From Lentisphaeria bacterium (GTDB lineage: Bacteria > Verrucomicrobiota > Lentisphaeria > Oligosphaerales > Oligosphaeraceae): DNA of 14,224 nucleotides. Position 1 is the first letter of the stretch; every line of letters begins with the position of its first letter. The DNA is taken from the NCBI GenBank assembly GCA_016303095.1, contig JAEDMH010000053.1, positions 1 to 14,224 of the forward strand. Reading direction: 5' to 3'. The translations under genes were made by a program, and so were the position numbers. This document shows positions 5,380 through 13,783 of the stretch, in pieces. The notes under the pieces were generated by a model. That model was not told the origin of the DNA and made no database searches. It saw only the letters and a program-made list of their open reading frames with translations.

Positions 5380-8300
5380 ATGAACCGCTCTCTCCTTCTG
5401 TGTCTCCTGGCCCTCTGCCTCCCCGCCTTCTCCGCCGAAATTTCCCTGGGGAAGACGGTGCGACTCAACACCCAGGGAGGGGGACTGACCCAATTTTCCT
5501 GGAAAGGGCACTCCCTGGTGCCCGCCAACGGGAAGACGGGCACTCTCACGGAGGTGGCTTTTGCCAGCCGCGGAGACACTGCCGTGGATGGGGAGGCCTT
5601 TGGCAAACTGGAGTTTCAGGTGCGTCCTCTTGAGACGCAGGAGGGAGAGGGGGCCAGTCTAGTTTTTCGAGCCCAGGGCACCCAGGCCTTCCGGTGGCTT
5701 CTCCTCCAAAAGACGTATACCCTCCAGAAGGATGGCTCCCTCCAGGTGGAGTATACCTTGAAAAATCTGGATGACAAAGCCCATTCCGTGGGACTCTGGG
5801 TGCGCTCTCTTCTGCGGGAGGGAGAGGGGGAGGCCCAGCAGCCCAACCGGTATTTCTTCGCCCGCCAGGGAGCCCTGGACTCCTTTGTTCACCCCGGTCC
5901 CGGCGCCCAGGGAGACTTCTTTGTCATGAATCCCACTTCTGGGACGGCGGGGGTGTGCGGCCCCCAGGGGGTGGGCACCTTGGTGTGCCTGCCGGACGAC
6001 GAGGTGGAGGCCTTCTATTCTTGGCGTTCCGAGTCGGATTCTGTGGCCACCTTGGAGTGGTTCATTCGGGAGGCGGAGATTGAGGGGGGGGCGGCGCGTC
6101 AGTTCACTCTCTTTCTCTTGCCTTGCGGGGATGTGCCCGCCCGCATGGAGGCTGTGGCCCGCCGGACTGCCTTCTCCGGGGAATCTCCCTGCCTCTTCCC
6201 CCGAATTCTGGCTGGCGAGATCCCGGAGGGGAGCTACGGATTGCCTCCGGAACCCTCTCTGCCCGTGAGCGAAAAGTACATGGATGTCTCGGGAAAGCGT
6301 CAGTTCTTCCCCTCAGTTCGGGCCGTGCGCTTCCCGGCGGAGACGGATCTTTCCCAGCTGGGGGTCTATGCTTGCGCCAATGGGCGGGAATGTCTGGATC
6401 GCCCCGTGGCTTTCCGCAGGGAAACCCTCCCCTCCGGAGAACAGCGAGTCCTCTTCCTGGTGCCTGGCGTGAATCCCAAGGGATTCTACTGGACCCGCTT
6501 CCAGGATGGATTCGCCTATGATGACCAGGGGCTCCTCCTGGGGGAGGAGGAGTTCCATTTCCGCTTCTGCCTGGACATCCCCCAGGAAGAGCCCCCGCAG
6601 TTGACCCCCCGGGGAAAATGGCTCCTGGAACAGGGGCCGCAGCTCCTCGTCAACGGGGATGTGGAACTGCCCTCCTGGGAGGATCCCGCCTGGCCCTGGG
6701 GGTTCCCCTGGAGCCAGGAACTCCGCTCCAGCCGGGGAATGTTCTTCTGGGAAGAAAACGGCAGCTTCGATGGCTCCCGGTGCCTCCGCCTTCAACTGCC
6801 GGAAGGCTCCCCCTTCTGGGCAATCTGGCCGGTCCATTTCCGCCCGGAGCCCGGCGTCAAATACACCGCCTCCTGCTATGCCATGGCCGAAAATCCCGAC
6901 CAGGACTGGGCCGTGGTCCAGGTGATTCAGCTGAATGGGGAAGGCAAGCATCTCCGGGAACGGAATGTCCATCTCCAGCATGACAAAGTGGCCTTCCCCT
7001 GGAAGAAGCTGGAACAGTCCTTCTTTGTGGAGGAGGACATAAAGACCGCCGCCTTGGAGTTCTCCACGCTGCGCTGTCCTACGACGAGTCTTTCCATGGA
7101 CAAGCTTAGCGTGGTGCCTGAGGATTTCACCTATGTGAAGCGGGAGCGGAAGGAGTTGCTTCGGGAGGAGCTCATGGGGAGCCGCAATCCCCATGTGGAG
7201 ATCATCGAGCATTTGGATGACTCTGTGGAGACGCCCCATGAGACTTGGCTGGCGGATCCCGCCCAGCCCCTGACAGGCGTCCTCTATCTCCCTCTGGCCA
7301 GCACCCGCACGGTCCAGACTCCCTTCCGGCGCACGATTCTGGAGATGGCCCAGAGAATGCCTCTGGAATATCAGTATATCCCAATCTTCCGGAAGGTGTT
7401 GCGTTTTGAGCACGGCTGGGATGTGACCTTTGGGGACTCCTTGGAGGAATACACCATGGAGTGCCTTCGCCAGGTTCAGGAGACCCCCCGGGTGATCTTG
7501 GTCCAGGCCATCGATTTCCAGACCATGGCGCAGCCGGCATTCGTGGAGGAACTCCTCCGCTTCCGACAGGATGGGGCCAATCTCCTCTTCCTGGGATGCC
7601 AGAATGTCCCCCCATCTCTCTTAGGGGAGGAAACCCCGTTGCCCTCCTCCTGGACGACCCTCCCCCAAATGCGCACCCTTCCCGAAAGCCTGCGGCGGGA
7701 GGGATTGCGGGGATACCGAAGCCCGGAGGGACGATGGAGCGTCTGCTTCCAGCCTGCCGAGGATGAATGGTATCTTCTTCCCAAATTCTTTGCCTGCGTC
7801 CCCCAGGAGCAAGTGAACCAAAATGTGCCCTCCCTCTGGGGACGGGACTTCCCCTACTGGGAATATCTCCATCTCCAAACCCTGAAGCTCCTCCGGGGGT
7901 TGGCGGAAATCCCCCTGCCTGCCCGCTTGGAAGCCTGCCGGGAGGAGGAAGTGACGGTGGCGGCCCGGGAGCCCATGGCGGCCCGGCTGCGGGTGCGCAT
8001 CCAAAATCTCCATCGGGTGACCGAGAAGGAGTACACCCAGGAACTCTCCCTCAAGGCAGGGGAGCAGCCAATCATCCTCTCCCGGGAGGGATTGCCTGGG
8101 GGACGCCATGTGGCTCATCTCTTTCTAGAGGATCAGGAGGGCAAGGGGCTGGATTGCGGCGCCACCGCCTTCTCCCTCCCGGAAACCCACCCTCTGACCC
8201 TAAGCTTCTCCCATGAAGACCGCATCTACCAGCCCGGCGAGGAAGTGGAGATTTCCTTTGCCTGTTCCCCATGGCCGGAAAAGGGCCGTCTGACGGTGCG

Positions 8301-10722
8301 GGTCACCGATGTGGAGGGGCGTCTTCTGCAGGAGGAAACTCTGGTTCCCCAGGAGAAGGCCTCCCTGACCTTCCTTCCTCCCCGGCCCCTGAGCCGGCTC
8401 TATCGGGTGGATGCCCTCCTCCAGGAAGGGGAAGCCCCCCGCAGCAATGCCTATGGCGAGTTTGCTCTCCGGATTCTCAAGGATCCCCGACGAATGGACG
8501 CCCTGGTCTGGCTGGGATACTATCCCATGCTGAGGGAACTCAAGAAACTGGGATTCACCCACCAGATGGTGAATCTTCAGCAGGATATGGAGTCCATGGG
8601 AATGCTCCACGCCCTGGCGGACGTGGGGCTCCAGATGGTGGCCACCCGGGCCGGACAGTTGGATGTGCCTCATGAATCCGAATTGCGCTACCGGGGAGAC
8701 ATCCCCTCCGATCCCGTCCGCAATCCCTGCTACTCCGACCCCTCCTTCCTCCAGGCGCTCCATACCCGCATCCGCACCCGAATGGAACAACAGCACTACG
8801 CCTTCTATGGCATCACCCTCCAGGAGATTGCCGACGAGGCGTATCTGGGACGCAGCGTCTGCTACAGTCCCTTCTGTCTGGCGGGATTCCGCCAGCGGCT
8901 CCAGGAGGAATATGGCACCCTGGAGGCGCTGAACCAGGAGTGGGAGACCTCCTTCCGCCGGTGGGAGGAGGTGGTGCCCTGCCAGTTGGAGGAACTCCCC
9001 GCCTCCGAGAATCTCAGCCGCTGGCTGGACCACAAGCTCTTCATGACCGCCCTCTACGCCAAAAACTGGGTGGGAGGCACCCGGGAAGCCATTCGCCAGG
9101 CTGTGCCGGGAAGCCAGGCCGGACTCTCGGGCACCCAGGTGCCGGGCTTGAGCTACGACTGGGCCCAGCTGATGAAATACATCGACTGCCTCTCCTTCTA
9201 CGGCGGCATCCAACGAAAACTGGTCCATGATCTGGCCCAGCCCGGTTTCGTGGCGGGAGAATGGACCGGATATTGCCTGGCCTATCAGGTGAACGAGTTC
9301 GACCAAAAGGCGCGGCTGTGGGACAATCTCTTCCTGGGCTCCAATTTCTCCAGCATCTTCATGGGCCATGGCATGCATGGAGATCTCTCCCCCAATCCCA
9401 ATATGAAACTCTACAGCCAGGGCCTGAAGGAAATTCGGAAAGGGGCGGACTGCCTGGTGCTCTCCGCCCAGGAGACCTTCCGGGAAGTGGGAGTCCTCTA
9501 CTCCCAGAGCTCCCTCTATACGGCCATGGGAACCCTAGGGGCGAATGTGTGGCACAACAGCCAGACGGGGTGGGCCGCTCTCCTCTCCGATCTGAAGCAG
9601 CCCTTCCGCTATGTGACCTACGAACAGCTGGAGGAGGGGGTGCCCGAGGGGCTGAAGGTCTTGGTCCTTCCCTGCACTTTGTCCCTCTCCCGTCGCGCCC
9701 TGGAGCATTTGCAGAGATTCGTGGAGGAGGGAGGCACTCTTCTGGCGGATTTCGCCCCGGCGGTGGCGGACGAGCACGGAAAGTTCCAGCGTCGCCTGGA
9801 GGCGGAGAGTCTCTTTGGCGTGGATCGCTCCCAAAGCACCCGGGATCTGGTGGAGTTCTCCCTGGACAGCTGGGGAAGCTGCACCCTGCGCTACGGGGAG
9901 GGGGCACTCCGTCTTCAGGAAGCCCAGGCCGGGGAAACCGCTCCCGACGGCACCCCCGTCCTCCTGGTCCGCACTCTCGGACAGGGACGGGTCTGCCTCC
10001 TGAATCTCCTCCTCACTGGCTATCAGGAAATCCAGCTGGGCGGCGTGGGGGGAGAATTGCTCACCACCAAGAGCGGAAATGCTCTCTTCTGCCAGAAAAT
10101 CCGGGAATGGATGGACGGGGAACTCCAGAAGGCCGGCGTCTCCCCCAGAGTCCAGGCAACCCTCACGGAGAATGGCGAACTCTATCCCGCCCATACCACC
10201 CTCCGACAGGATGGGGAAAATCTCCTCTTCGGCATGGTGAAGCCCGTGACGGACAACGGCACCGGAAAATACCCCATGCTCTTCCAGGACACCCCGGAGG
10301 AGGAGGTGAGGGTGGAGCTTCCTGTGGAGGGCTTCCTCTACGATGTGAGGAAGGGCGCCTTCCTGGGGCAGGGAAACACCTTCACCGCCAAGCTGGTGCC
10401 TGGAGACGCCCTCCTGGTGTCCATTCTTTCCCGCAAGCCCGAGGGACTCTCTCTCCAGGCGCCAGAGGGCATCTGCCCCGGCGAGACGGTGGAACTTCCC
10501 TGCCGTCTGGAGGGCGGCGAGGGGCCCCAGGTCTTCCGCCTGGAAGTGGTGGATCCCCAGGGACAGCCCCGGGAGGAATATCAGCAGGTGCTCCGGGGGG
10601 AGAATGCCCAGGCGGACTTCTCCTTCGCCTTCGCCTGGAACGATCCCAAAGGCGCCTGGACCCTCACAGTGACCAACGTCAATACCGGGTTGCAGGCCTC
10701 TAGGGAACTTCTGCTGGAATAG
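5380..10722 (+). CDS. Very large secreted multidomain GH42-like glycoside hydrolase
   Basis: The 1780-residue product has a Sec signal peptide (MNRSLLLCLLALCLPAFSA, residues 1-19). Residues 20 to about 270 are beta-rich and mutarotase-like. About 420-585 resembles a CBM4/9-type carbohydrate-binding module (LLVNGDVELPSWEDP to SMDKLSVVPED). About 631-745 looks like a GATase-like alpha/beta fold (PRVILVQAIDF). About 943-1036 is a beta-sandwich. From 1037 comes a GH42-like TIM barrel: GITLQEIADEAY with Glu1153 as likely acid/base, followed by CYSPFCLAGFRQRL and EEYGTLEALNQEW, and then VAGEWTGY with Glu1294 as likely nucleophile. About 1367-1540 fits the beta-galactosidase trimerisation domain (LKVLVLPCTLSLS, EEGGTLLADF). 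The C-terminus is beta-rich with no sorting motif. The usual Asn-Glu pair of GH42 is Asp-Glu here. Typical GH42 enzymes are about 650-700 residues, so this is more than double. No Shine-Dalgarno motif precedes the ATG; the leader is pyrimidine-rich. Substrate unknown, beta-galactoside possible. Confidence 0.82.
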   Translation: MNRSLLLCLLALCLPAFSAEISLGKTVRLNTQGGGLTQFSWKGHSLVPANGKTGTLTEVAFASRGDTAVDGEAFGKLEFQVRPLETQEGEGASLVFRAQGTQAFRWLLLQKTYTLQKDGSLQVEYTLKNLDDKAHSVGLWVRSLLREGEGEAQQPNRYFFARQGALDSFVHPGPGAQGDFFVMNPTSGTAGVCGPQGVGTLVCLPDDEVEAFYSWRSESDSVATLEWFIREAEIEGGAARQFTLFLLPCGDVPARMEAVARRTAFSGESPCLFPRILAGEIPEGSYGLPPEPSLPVSEKYMDVSGKRQFFPSVRAVRFPAETDLSQLGVYACANGRECLDRPVAFRRETLPSGEQRVLFLVPGVNPKGFYWTRFQDGFAYDDQGLLLGEEEFHFRFCLDIPQEEPPQLTPRGKWLLEQGPQLLVNGDVELPSWEDPAWPWGFPWSQELRSSRGMFFWEENGSFDGSRCLRLQLPEGSPFWAIWPVHFRPEPGVKYTASCYAMAENPDQDWAVVQVIQLNGEGKHLRERNVHLQHDKVAFPWKKLEQSFFVEEDIKTAALEFSTLRCPTTSLSMDKLSVVPEDFTYVKRERKELLREELMGSRNPHVEIIEHLDDSVETPHETWLADPAQPLTGVLYLPLASTRTVQTPFRRTILEMAQRMPLEYQYIPIFRKVLRFEHGWDVTFGDSLEEYTMECLRQVQETPRVILVQAIDFQTMAQPAFVEELLRFRQDGANLLFLGCQNVPPSLLGEETPLPSSWTTLPQMRTLPESLRREGLRGYRSPEGRWSVCFQPAEDEWYLLPKFFACVPQEQVNQNVPSLWGRDFPYWEYLHLQTLKLLRGLAEIPLPARLEACREEEVTVAAREPMAARLRVRIQNLHRVTEKEYTQELSLKAGEQPIILSREGLPGGRHVAHLFLEDQEGKGLDCGATAFSLPETHPLTLSFSHEDRIYQPGEEVEISFACSPWPEKGRLTVRVTDVEGRLLQEETLVPQEKASLTFLPPRPLSRLYRVDALLQEGEAPRSNAYGEFALRILKDPRRMDALVWLGYYPMLRELKKLGFTHQMVNLQQDMESMGMLHALADVGLQMVATRAGQLDVPHESELRYRGDIPSDPVRNPCYSDPSFLQALHTRIRTRMEQQHYAFYGITLQEIADEAYLGRSVCYSPFCLAGFRQRLQEEYGTLEALNQEWETSFRRWEEVVPCQLEELPASENLSRWLDHKLFMTALYAKNWVGGTREAIRQAVPGSQAGLSGTQVPGLSYDWAQLMKYIDCLSFYGGIQRKLVHDLAQPGFVAGEWTGYCLAYQVNEFDQKARLWDNLFLGSNFSSIFMGHGMHGDLSPNPNMKLYSQGLKEIRKGADCLVLSAQETFREVGVLYSQSSLYTAMGTLGANVWHNSQTGWAALLSDLKQPFRYVTYEQLEEGVPEGLKVLVLPCTLSLSRRALEHLQRFVEEGGTLLADFAPAVADEHGKFQRRLEAESLFGVDRSQSTRDLVEFSLDSWGSCTLRYGEGALRLQEAQAGETAPDGTPVLLVRTLGQGRVCLLNLLLTGYQEIQLGGVGGELLTTKSGNALFCQKIREWMDGELQKAGVSPRVQATLTENGELYPAHTTLRQDGENLLFGMVKPVTDNGTGKYPMLFQDTPEEEVRVELPVEGFLYDVRKGAFLGQGNTFTAKLVPGDALLVSILSRKPEGLSLQAPEGICPGETVELPCRLEGGEGPQVFRLEVVDPQGQPREEYQQVLRGENAQADFSFAFAWNDPKGAWTLTVTNVNTGLQASRELLLE

Positions 10723-10730
10723 AAGTCGTC

Positions 10731-10764
10731 ACGGCCTCCTCCTGGAGTGGGGGAGGAAGGCCGT
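10731..10764. terminator. Strong hairpin in the convergent gap, possible terminator
   Basis: ACGGCC plus TCCTCC (10731-10742) pairs with GGAGGA plus AGGCCGT (10752-10764) with a one-base bulge, just after the stop of the GH42-like gene. There is no U-tract on either strand, so it may stop transcription weakly or protect the 3' end. A second inverted repeat, CCTTCAGA (10789-10796) with TCTGAAGG (10828-10835), lies between it and the end of the reductase gene. Confidence 0.45.
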
Positions 10765-10856
10765 CCCTGTCCCTCCGAAGTCTGTACCCCTTCAGAGCCG
10801 TCTTTCCTCGGAGCCTGGGAGAGGCATTCTGAAGGAGTCGTTTAGGGGCGAGGGGG

Positions 10857-12008
10857 TTATTTTTCGAAGACTTGCGCCACCTTCTTCAGCAGTTGGGGGA
10901 TGGGGAGATGCTGAGGGCAAAGGCGTTCGCAGCGGTGGCAGTTCAGGCACTGGCTGGCGGTGCCGTAGTTCAGAGCCATGCGGCGGTAATACATTTGCTG
11001 GGTGCGGAAGGGGAGGTGGCACCGTTCTTCCAGCCGGTAGCTATTGTAGAGAGAGAAACACCGGGGGATGGGGATCTTCCGTGGGCAGCCATCCAGGCAG
11101 TAGGCGCATCCCGTGCAGGGGATTTCCTGGCTGTTTCGGATGCTTTCCACCGCGTTCGCCAGGATGTGGCGCTCCTGGTCGTCCAGGGGATGGAAATCCT
11201 CCATAAACGACAGGTTGTCCTCCATTTGGGCCAGATTGCTCATGCCGCTGAGGACCATGCCCACGTTTTCGGGAGAGGCGGCGAATCGGATGGCCCAGGA
11301 GGGCAGGGAGGAATGGGGATGATGGGCCTTGAGGAGGGCCTCCGCCTCGGGAGGAAGGTGCGCCAGGTTGCCGCCCCGCACCGGCTCCATCACAATCACC
11401 GGCTTGCCATGACGCAGACAGGTCTCATAGCATTTCCGGGACTGCACCGCCTGATTCTCCCAATCCAGGTAGTTCAACTGCAATTGGACAAACTCCATTT
11501 CCGGATGCTCGGTGAGCACCCGCTCCAAAAGCGCCGCTTGGTCGTGGAAGGAAAAGCCCACGTGGCGCACCAGGCCCTCCCGCTTCTTCTGGAGAAGCCA
11601 GGAAAAGCAGTCCATGGCCTCGTAGACAGGATAGTGGTCGGCGCTTATGTCGTGGAGGAGATAGTAGTCAAAGAAGGTCACCCCCGTGTCTTCCAACTGC
11701 TGTTGGAAGATGGCATCCCGTTCCTCCCGGCGCTGAAAGTATTCGCAATGGAGTTTGGTGGCCAGGGAGAAGCGGTCCCGGGGGTATCGCTGAGAAAGGA
11801 TGGTCTTTACGGCATTCTGGCTCTTTCGCCCGCAGTACATGAGGGCGGTGTCGAAGTAAGAGAATCCCCGTGCCAGAAATAGGTCCACCATCTTCTTGAC
11901 CTGTTCCAGGTCAATGCTGGCAGGGTCTCCCTCGCGAAGGAGGGGAAGGCGCATCAAGCCAAAGCCCAGTTTCTTTTTCTGGGGGAAGATTTCTTGAACG
12001 GTGGGCAT
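10857..12008 (-). CDS. Aldo/keto reductase with two C-terminal 4Fe-4S motifs (COG1453 type)
   Basis: The 383-residue protein joins an aldo/keto reductase barrel to a ferredoxin-like tail. The barrel begins with LGFGLMRLP and shows the catalytic tetrad of the superfamily: Asp53 in YFDTA, Tyr58, Lys85 in LATK and His119 in YYLLHD. GFSFHD and MEPVRGGNL, usual in this subgroup, also appear. The tail carries two CxxCxxCxxxCP motifs: Cys298, 301, 304, 308 and Cys354, 357, 360, 364. The family is annotated as predicted oxidoreductases and is common in anaerobes; the natural substrate is generally unknown, and electron transfer through the clusters is inferred. No signal peptide, so cytoplasmic. It starts 7 bp after folC and is most likely translated from the same message. 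No Shine-Dalgarno motif precedes the ATG; coupling to folC translation could explain that. Confidence 0.93.
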   Translation of the reverse strand: MPTVQEIFPQKKKLGFGLMRLPLLREGDPASIDLEQVKKMVDLFLARGFSYFDTALMYCGRKSQNAVKTILSQRYPRDRFSLATKLHCEYFQRREERDAIFQQQLEDTGVTFFDYYLLHDISADHYPVYEAMDCFSWLLQKKREGLVRHVGFSFHDQAALLERVLTEHPEMEFVQLQLNYLDWENQAVQSRKCYETCLRHGKPVIVMEPVRGGNLAHLPPEAEALLKAHHPHSSLPSWAIRFAASPENVGMVLSGMSNLAQMEDNLSFMEDFHPLDDQERHILANAVESIRNSQEIPCTGCAYCLDGCPRKIPIPRCFSLYNSYRLEERCHLPFRTQQMYYRRMALNYGTASQCLNCHRCERLCPQHLPIPQLLKKVAQVFEK

Positions 12009-12015
12009 GGGCGGA

Positions 12016-13254
12016 TCAGGGGGTGTGGAAGAGCTGCTCCCCGATGAGAGCGGTGAAGAAGGAGCCGGTGAAGAGGAGGGGAGTCTCTGGAGGAAGTTGG
12101 TCGACCCGTTCCAGGGCGGGAATCACCTCCCGGATGGGAAGTCCCGCCTTCTGGGCGGCTTCCACCAGTTGGGGCAGGGCGCTTCCCCGGGGAGTCTGGG
12201 GATTGGTGAGGAGATATTCGGCGTCCATCCCTTTCAGTCCCTCTACAATGCCTGTCACATCCTTGCCTGGCACGCACCCCAGAATGCAGAGAAAATGGGT
12301 GCCGGGGTAGAGGGTGGCCAGGGCTTCCCGGAGACGGCGGGCGCTGTCTCCATTGTGGGCGGCGTCCAGGATCACCGGGGGATTTTCCTGGATGCATTCA
12401 AAGCGGGCCCGGAGGCGGGGGGGACGGAAAAGGGACTTTTCCGGAACAAGCCCCAAAAGCTTCACGGCGCTCCAGGCACATTGGAAATTTTCCTGGAGGA
12501 AGGGGGGAGTGGCAGGAGAAAGCCAGGAGGACACCGGGGCATCCGTGCCGGGACGGAAGAGGGGGGCGTGGAGCCCTGCGGCTGTCTCCACAATGACCTC
12601 CTCTCCTGCCGGATAGGGCTGACGCCCCAAAAGCACGGGAGTCTCCTCCCGGAGAATCCCCGCCTTCTCCGCGGCAATCTGACGGATGTCGCTGCCCAGC
12701 AGAGCAGTGTGGTCATAGCTCAAGGGGGTGATGATGGCCAACTCCTTCTTCCGGGGATAGTTGGTGGAATCCACCCGCCCCCCGATGCCCGTCTCCAGGA
12801 CGGCATATTCCACGCCTTTTCGCTGAAAGTATTGGAGGGCCAAGACGGTGAAGAGCTCGAAGAGAGAGGGGGCCAGGCCGGCCTGACGCACCTTCTGGCA
12901 CAGGGGAAGGGCCAACTCCTCCAGCTCCTCCAAGGAAGCCAGTTGCCCATCCACTTGAAACCGCTCCCGCACAGTGTCCAGATGGGGGCTGGAGAAGACC
13001 CCGCAACGATGTCCCGAGGCGGTGATCAAGGCGGCGGTGTAGTAGGAGGTGGTGCCCTTGCCCTTGGTGCCGGCCACATGGACCAGCTTCAAGCCTTCCT
13101 CGGGATGGCCGGCCAAATCCGCCAGGGGACGAAGCCTGTCCAAGGTGTAGTTGGCGGGATCGTGCTGCCGGGCCACGCTCTTCTCCAGGTCGTAAAACTC
13201 TTGGAAGCGTTGGAAAAAGGCATTTTCCCGCTGAGGATCGAAGTCTTGTCGCAT
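12016..13254 (-). CDS. folC: Bifunctional dihydrofolate synthase / folylpolyglutamate synthase
   Basis: FolC joins glutamate to dihydropteroate and then extends folate polyglutamate tails with ATP. The 412-residue length is close to the usual 420-430. Visible features are the P-loop GTKGKGTT (62-69), SSPHLDTVRERF (88-99), the FELFTVLAL segment (132-140), LETGIGGRVDSTN (153-165), DHT at 181-183, the lysine region AEKAGILRE (195-203), the RFE motif (284-286) and ILDAAHNGDSARRL (295-308) that opens the C-terminal ligase domain. It acts in the cytoplasm. The ATG at 13254 fits the family N-terminus, but the 25 nt before it are almost all pyrimidine with no Shine-Dalgarno site. The aldo/keto reductase gene follows after 7 bp; no other folate gene is in view. 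The transcript must begin between the terminator at 13367 and this start. Confidence 0.95.
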   Translation of the reverse strand: MRQDFDPQRENAFFQRFQEFYDLEKSVARQHDPANYTLDRLRPLADLAGHPEEGLKLVHVAGTKGKGTTSYYTAALITASGHRCGVFSSPHLDTVRERFQVDGQLASLEELEELALPLCQKVRQAGLAPSLFELFTVLALQYFQRKGVEYAVLETGIGGRVDSTNYPRKKELAIITPLSYDHTALLGSDIRQIAAEKAGILREETPVLLGRQPYPAGEEVIVETAAGLHAPLFRPGTDAPVSSWLSPATPPFLQENFQCAWSAVKLLGLVPEKSLFRPPRLRARFECIQENPPVILDAAHNGDSARRLREALATLYPGTHFLCILGCVPGKDVTGIVEGLKGMDAEYLLTNPQTPRGSALPQLVEAAQKAGLPIREVIPALERVDQLPPETPLLFTGSFFTALIGEQLFHTP

Positions 13255-13366
13255 GAAGAGGGAAGCAGGAGGAACGAGGATAAGGGGAGGTTCAGGAAAC
13301 AGGCAGAAGATATTCCCCCTTCCTCAATCTTCCTCTCTCCCTCACCCCTTTTTCCCCTTGTCCCCC
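13255..13366 (-). other. folC leader region
   Basis: This short gap must hold the folC promoter, because a terminator for the upstream gene ends at 13367. On the minus strand it is first purine-rich, then strongly pyrimidine-rich up to the folC start. I could not pick a convincing -35/-10 pair. Confidence 0.4.
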
Positions 13367-13409
13367 AAAAAAGGAAGGCGCCAGAGAGGAACGAGCCCTC
13401 TCTGACGCC
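13367..13409 (-). terminator. Rho-independent terminator of the phasin-like gene
   Basis: A 13-bp stem joins 13397-13409 and 13377-13389 with a 7-nt loop. On the minus-strand RNA every position pairs, one as a U-G wobble; on the plus strand that position would be a C-A mismatch. Six T (minus strand) follow at 13372-13367. Both facts orient it to the minus strand, about 35 bp after the phasin-like stop. Confidence 0.87.
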
Positions 13410-13444
13410 CTAGAGGAAACAGGGAAAGGAGGTTCAGAGGAGGC

Positions 13445-13777
13445 CTACTCCTCCGTCTTCTCACCCTTCTTCATCTCGGCCACCTCGGCCTCCAATTTCT
13501 CCAGCTTCTCCAAAATGGTGTCCAACTTGGCGGAAAGAGGCATGAAGTCGGAGAGCTTGGCACTGGTGTTCTTGGCGGCCTGGGCAATCCGCTCCCGGGC
13601 GGCCTTGCCCTCGTTCACCAGACGATCCTTCAGATCCCCATTCTCCTCAGGCTTCACCCCAACCTTGTCCAGGGTGGTCTTCACCAGCTCGTCCACCTTG
13701 TTGTAGGCCACAGAAGCCACGCCAAGACCCAGATTGAAACCTTCTTCCAACAGATTCAACATCGACTTCTCCTCCAT
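13445..13777 (-). CDS. Phasin-like small helical protein
   Basis: The 110-residue protein is predicted to be almost all helix. It begins MEEKSMLNLLEEGFNLGLG, passes through VDELVKTTLDKVGVKPEE, and ends in a heptad-like segment, LDTILEKLEKLEAEVAEMKK, that suggests a short coiled coil. The order (amphipathic Gly-containing helix, a lysine/glutamate-rich DELV segment, coiled coil) resembles the phasin / polyhydroxyalkanoate-granule-associated superfamily, though many such proteins occur in organisms without storage granules. I place the start at 13777 because a GGGAG motif lies 6 nt upstream; the open frame extends to 13957 but that extension is low in coding character. Transcribed alone, with its own terminator, and divergent from the antitoxin gene. 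Its role is unproven; a coat or scaffold protein is a reasonable guess. Confidence 0.75.
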   Translation of the reverse strand: MEEKSMLNLLEEGFNLGLGVASVAYNKVDELVKTTLDKVGVKPEENGDLKDRLVNEGKAARERIAQAAKNTSAKLSDFMPLSAKLDTILEKLEKLEAEVAEMKKGEKTEE

Positions 13778-13783
13778 CGTTTG

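Noticed and set aside
6313..7413. 366-codon minus-strand open frame
   Set aside because: Antisense to the carbohydrate-binding-like part of the large gene; no family resemblance.
8200..9378. 392-codon minus-strand open frame
   Set aside because: Antisense to the GH42-like catalytic barrel, with no recognisable domain or ribosome site.
9261..10703. 480-codon open frame in another plus-strand frame within the GH42-like gene
   Set aside because: Its composition is extremely rich in Gly, Pro and Arg and it overlaps the trimerisation-like and C-terminal parts of a convincing protein.
12001..13413. 470-codon open frame on the plus strand opposite folC
   Set aside because: It is antisense to a clear folC gene, is rich in Gly, Leu and Gln without a family pattern, and results from high-GC codon usage.
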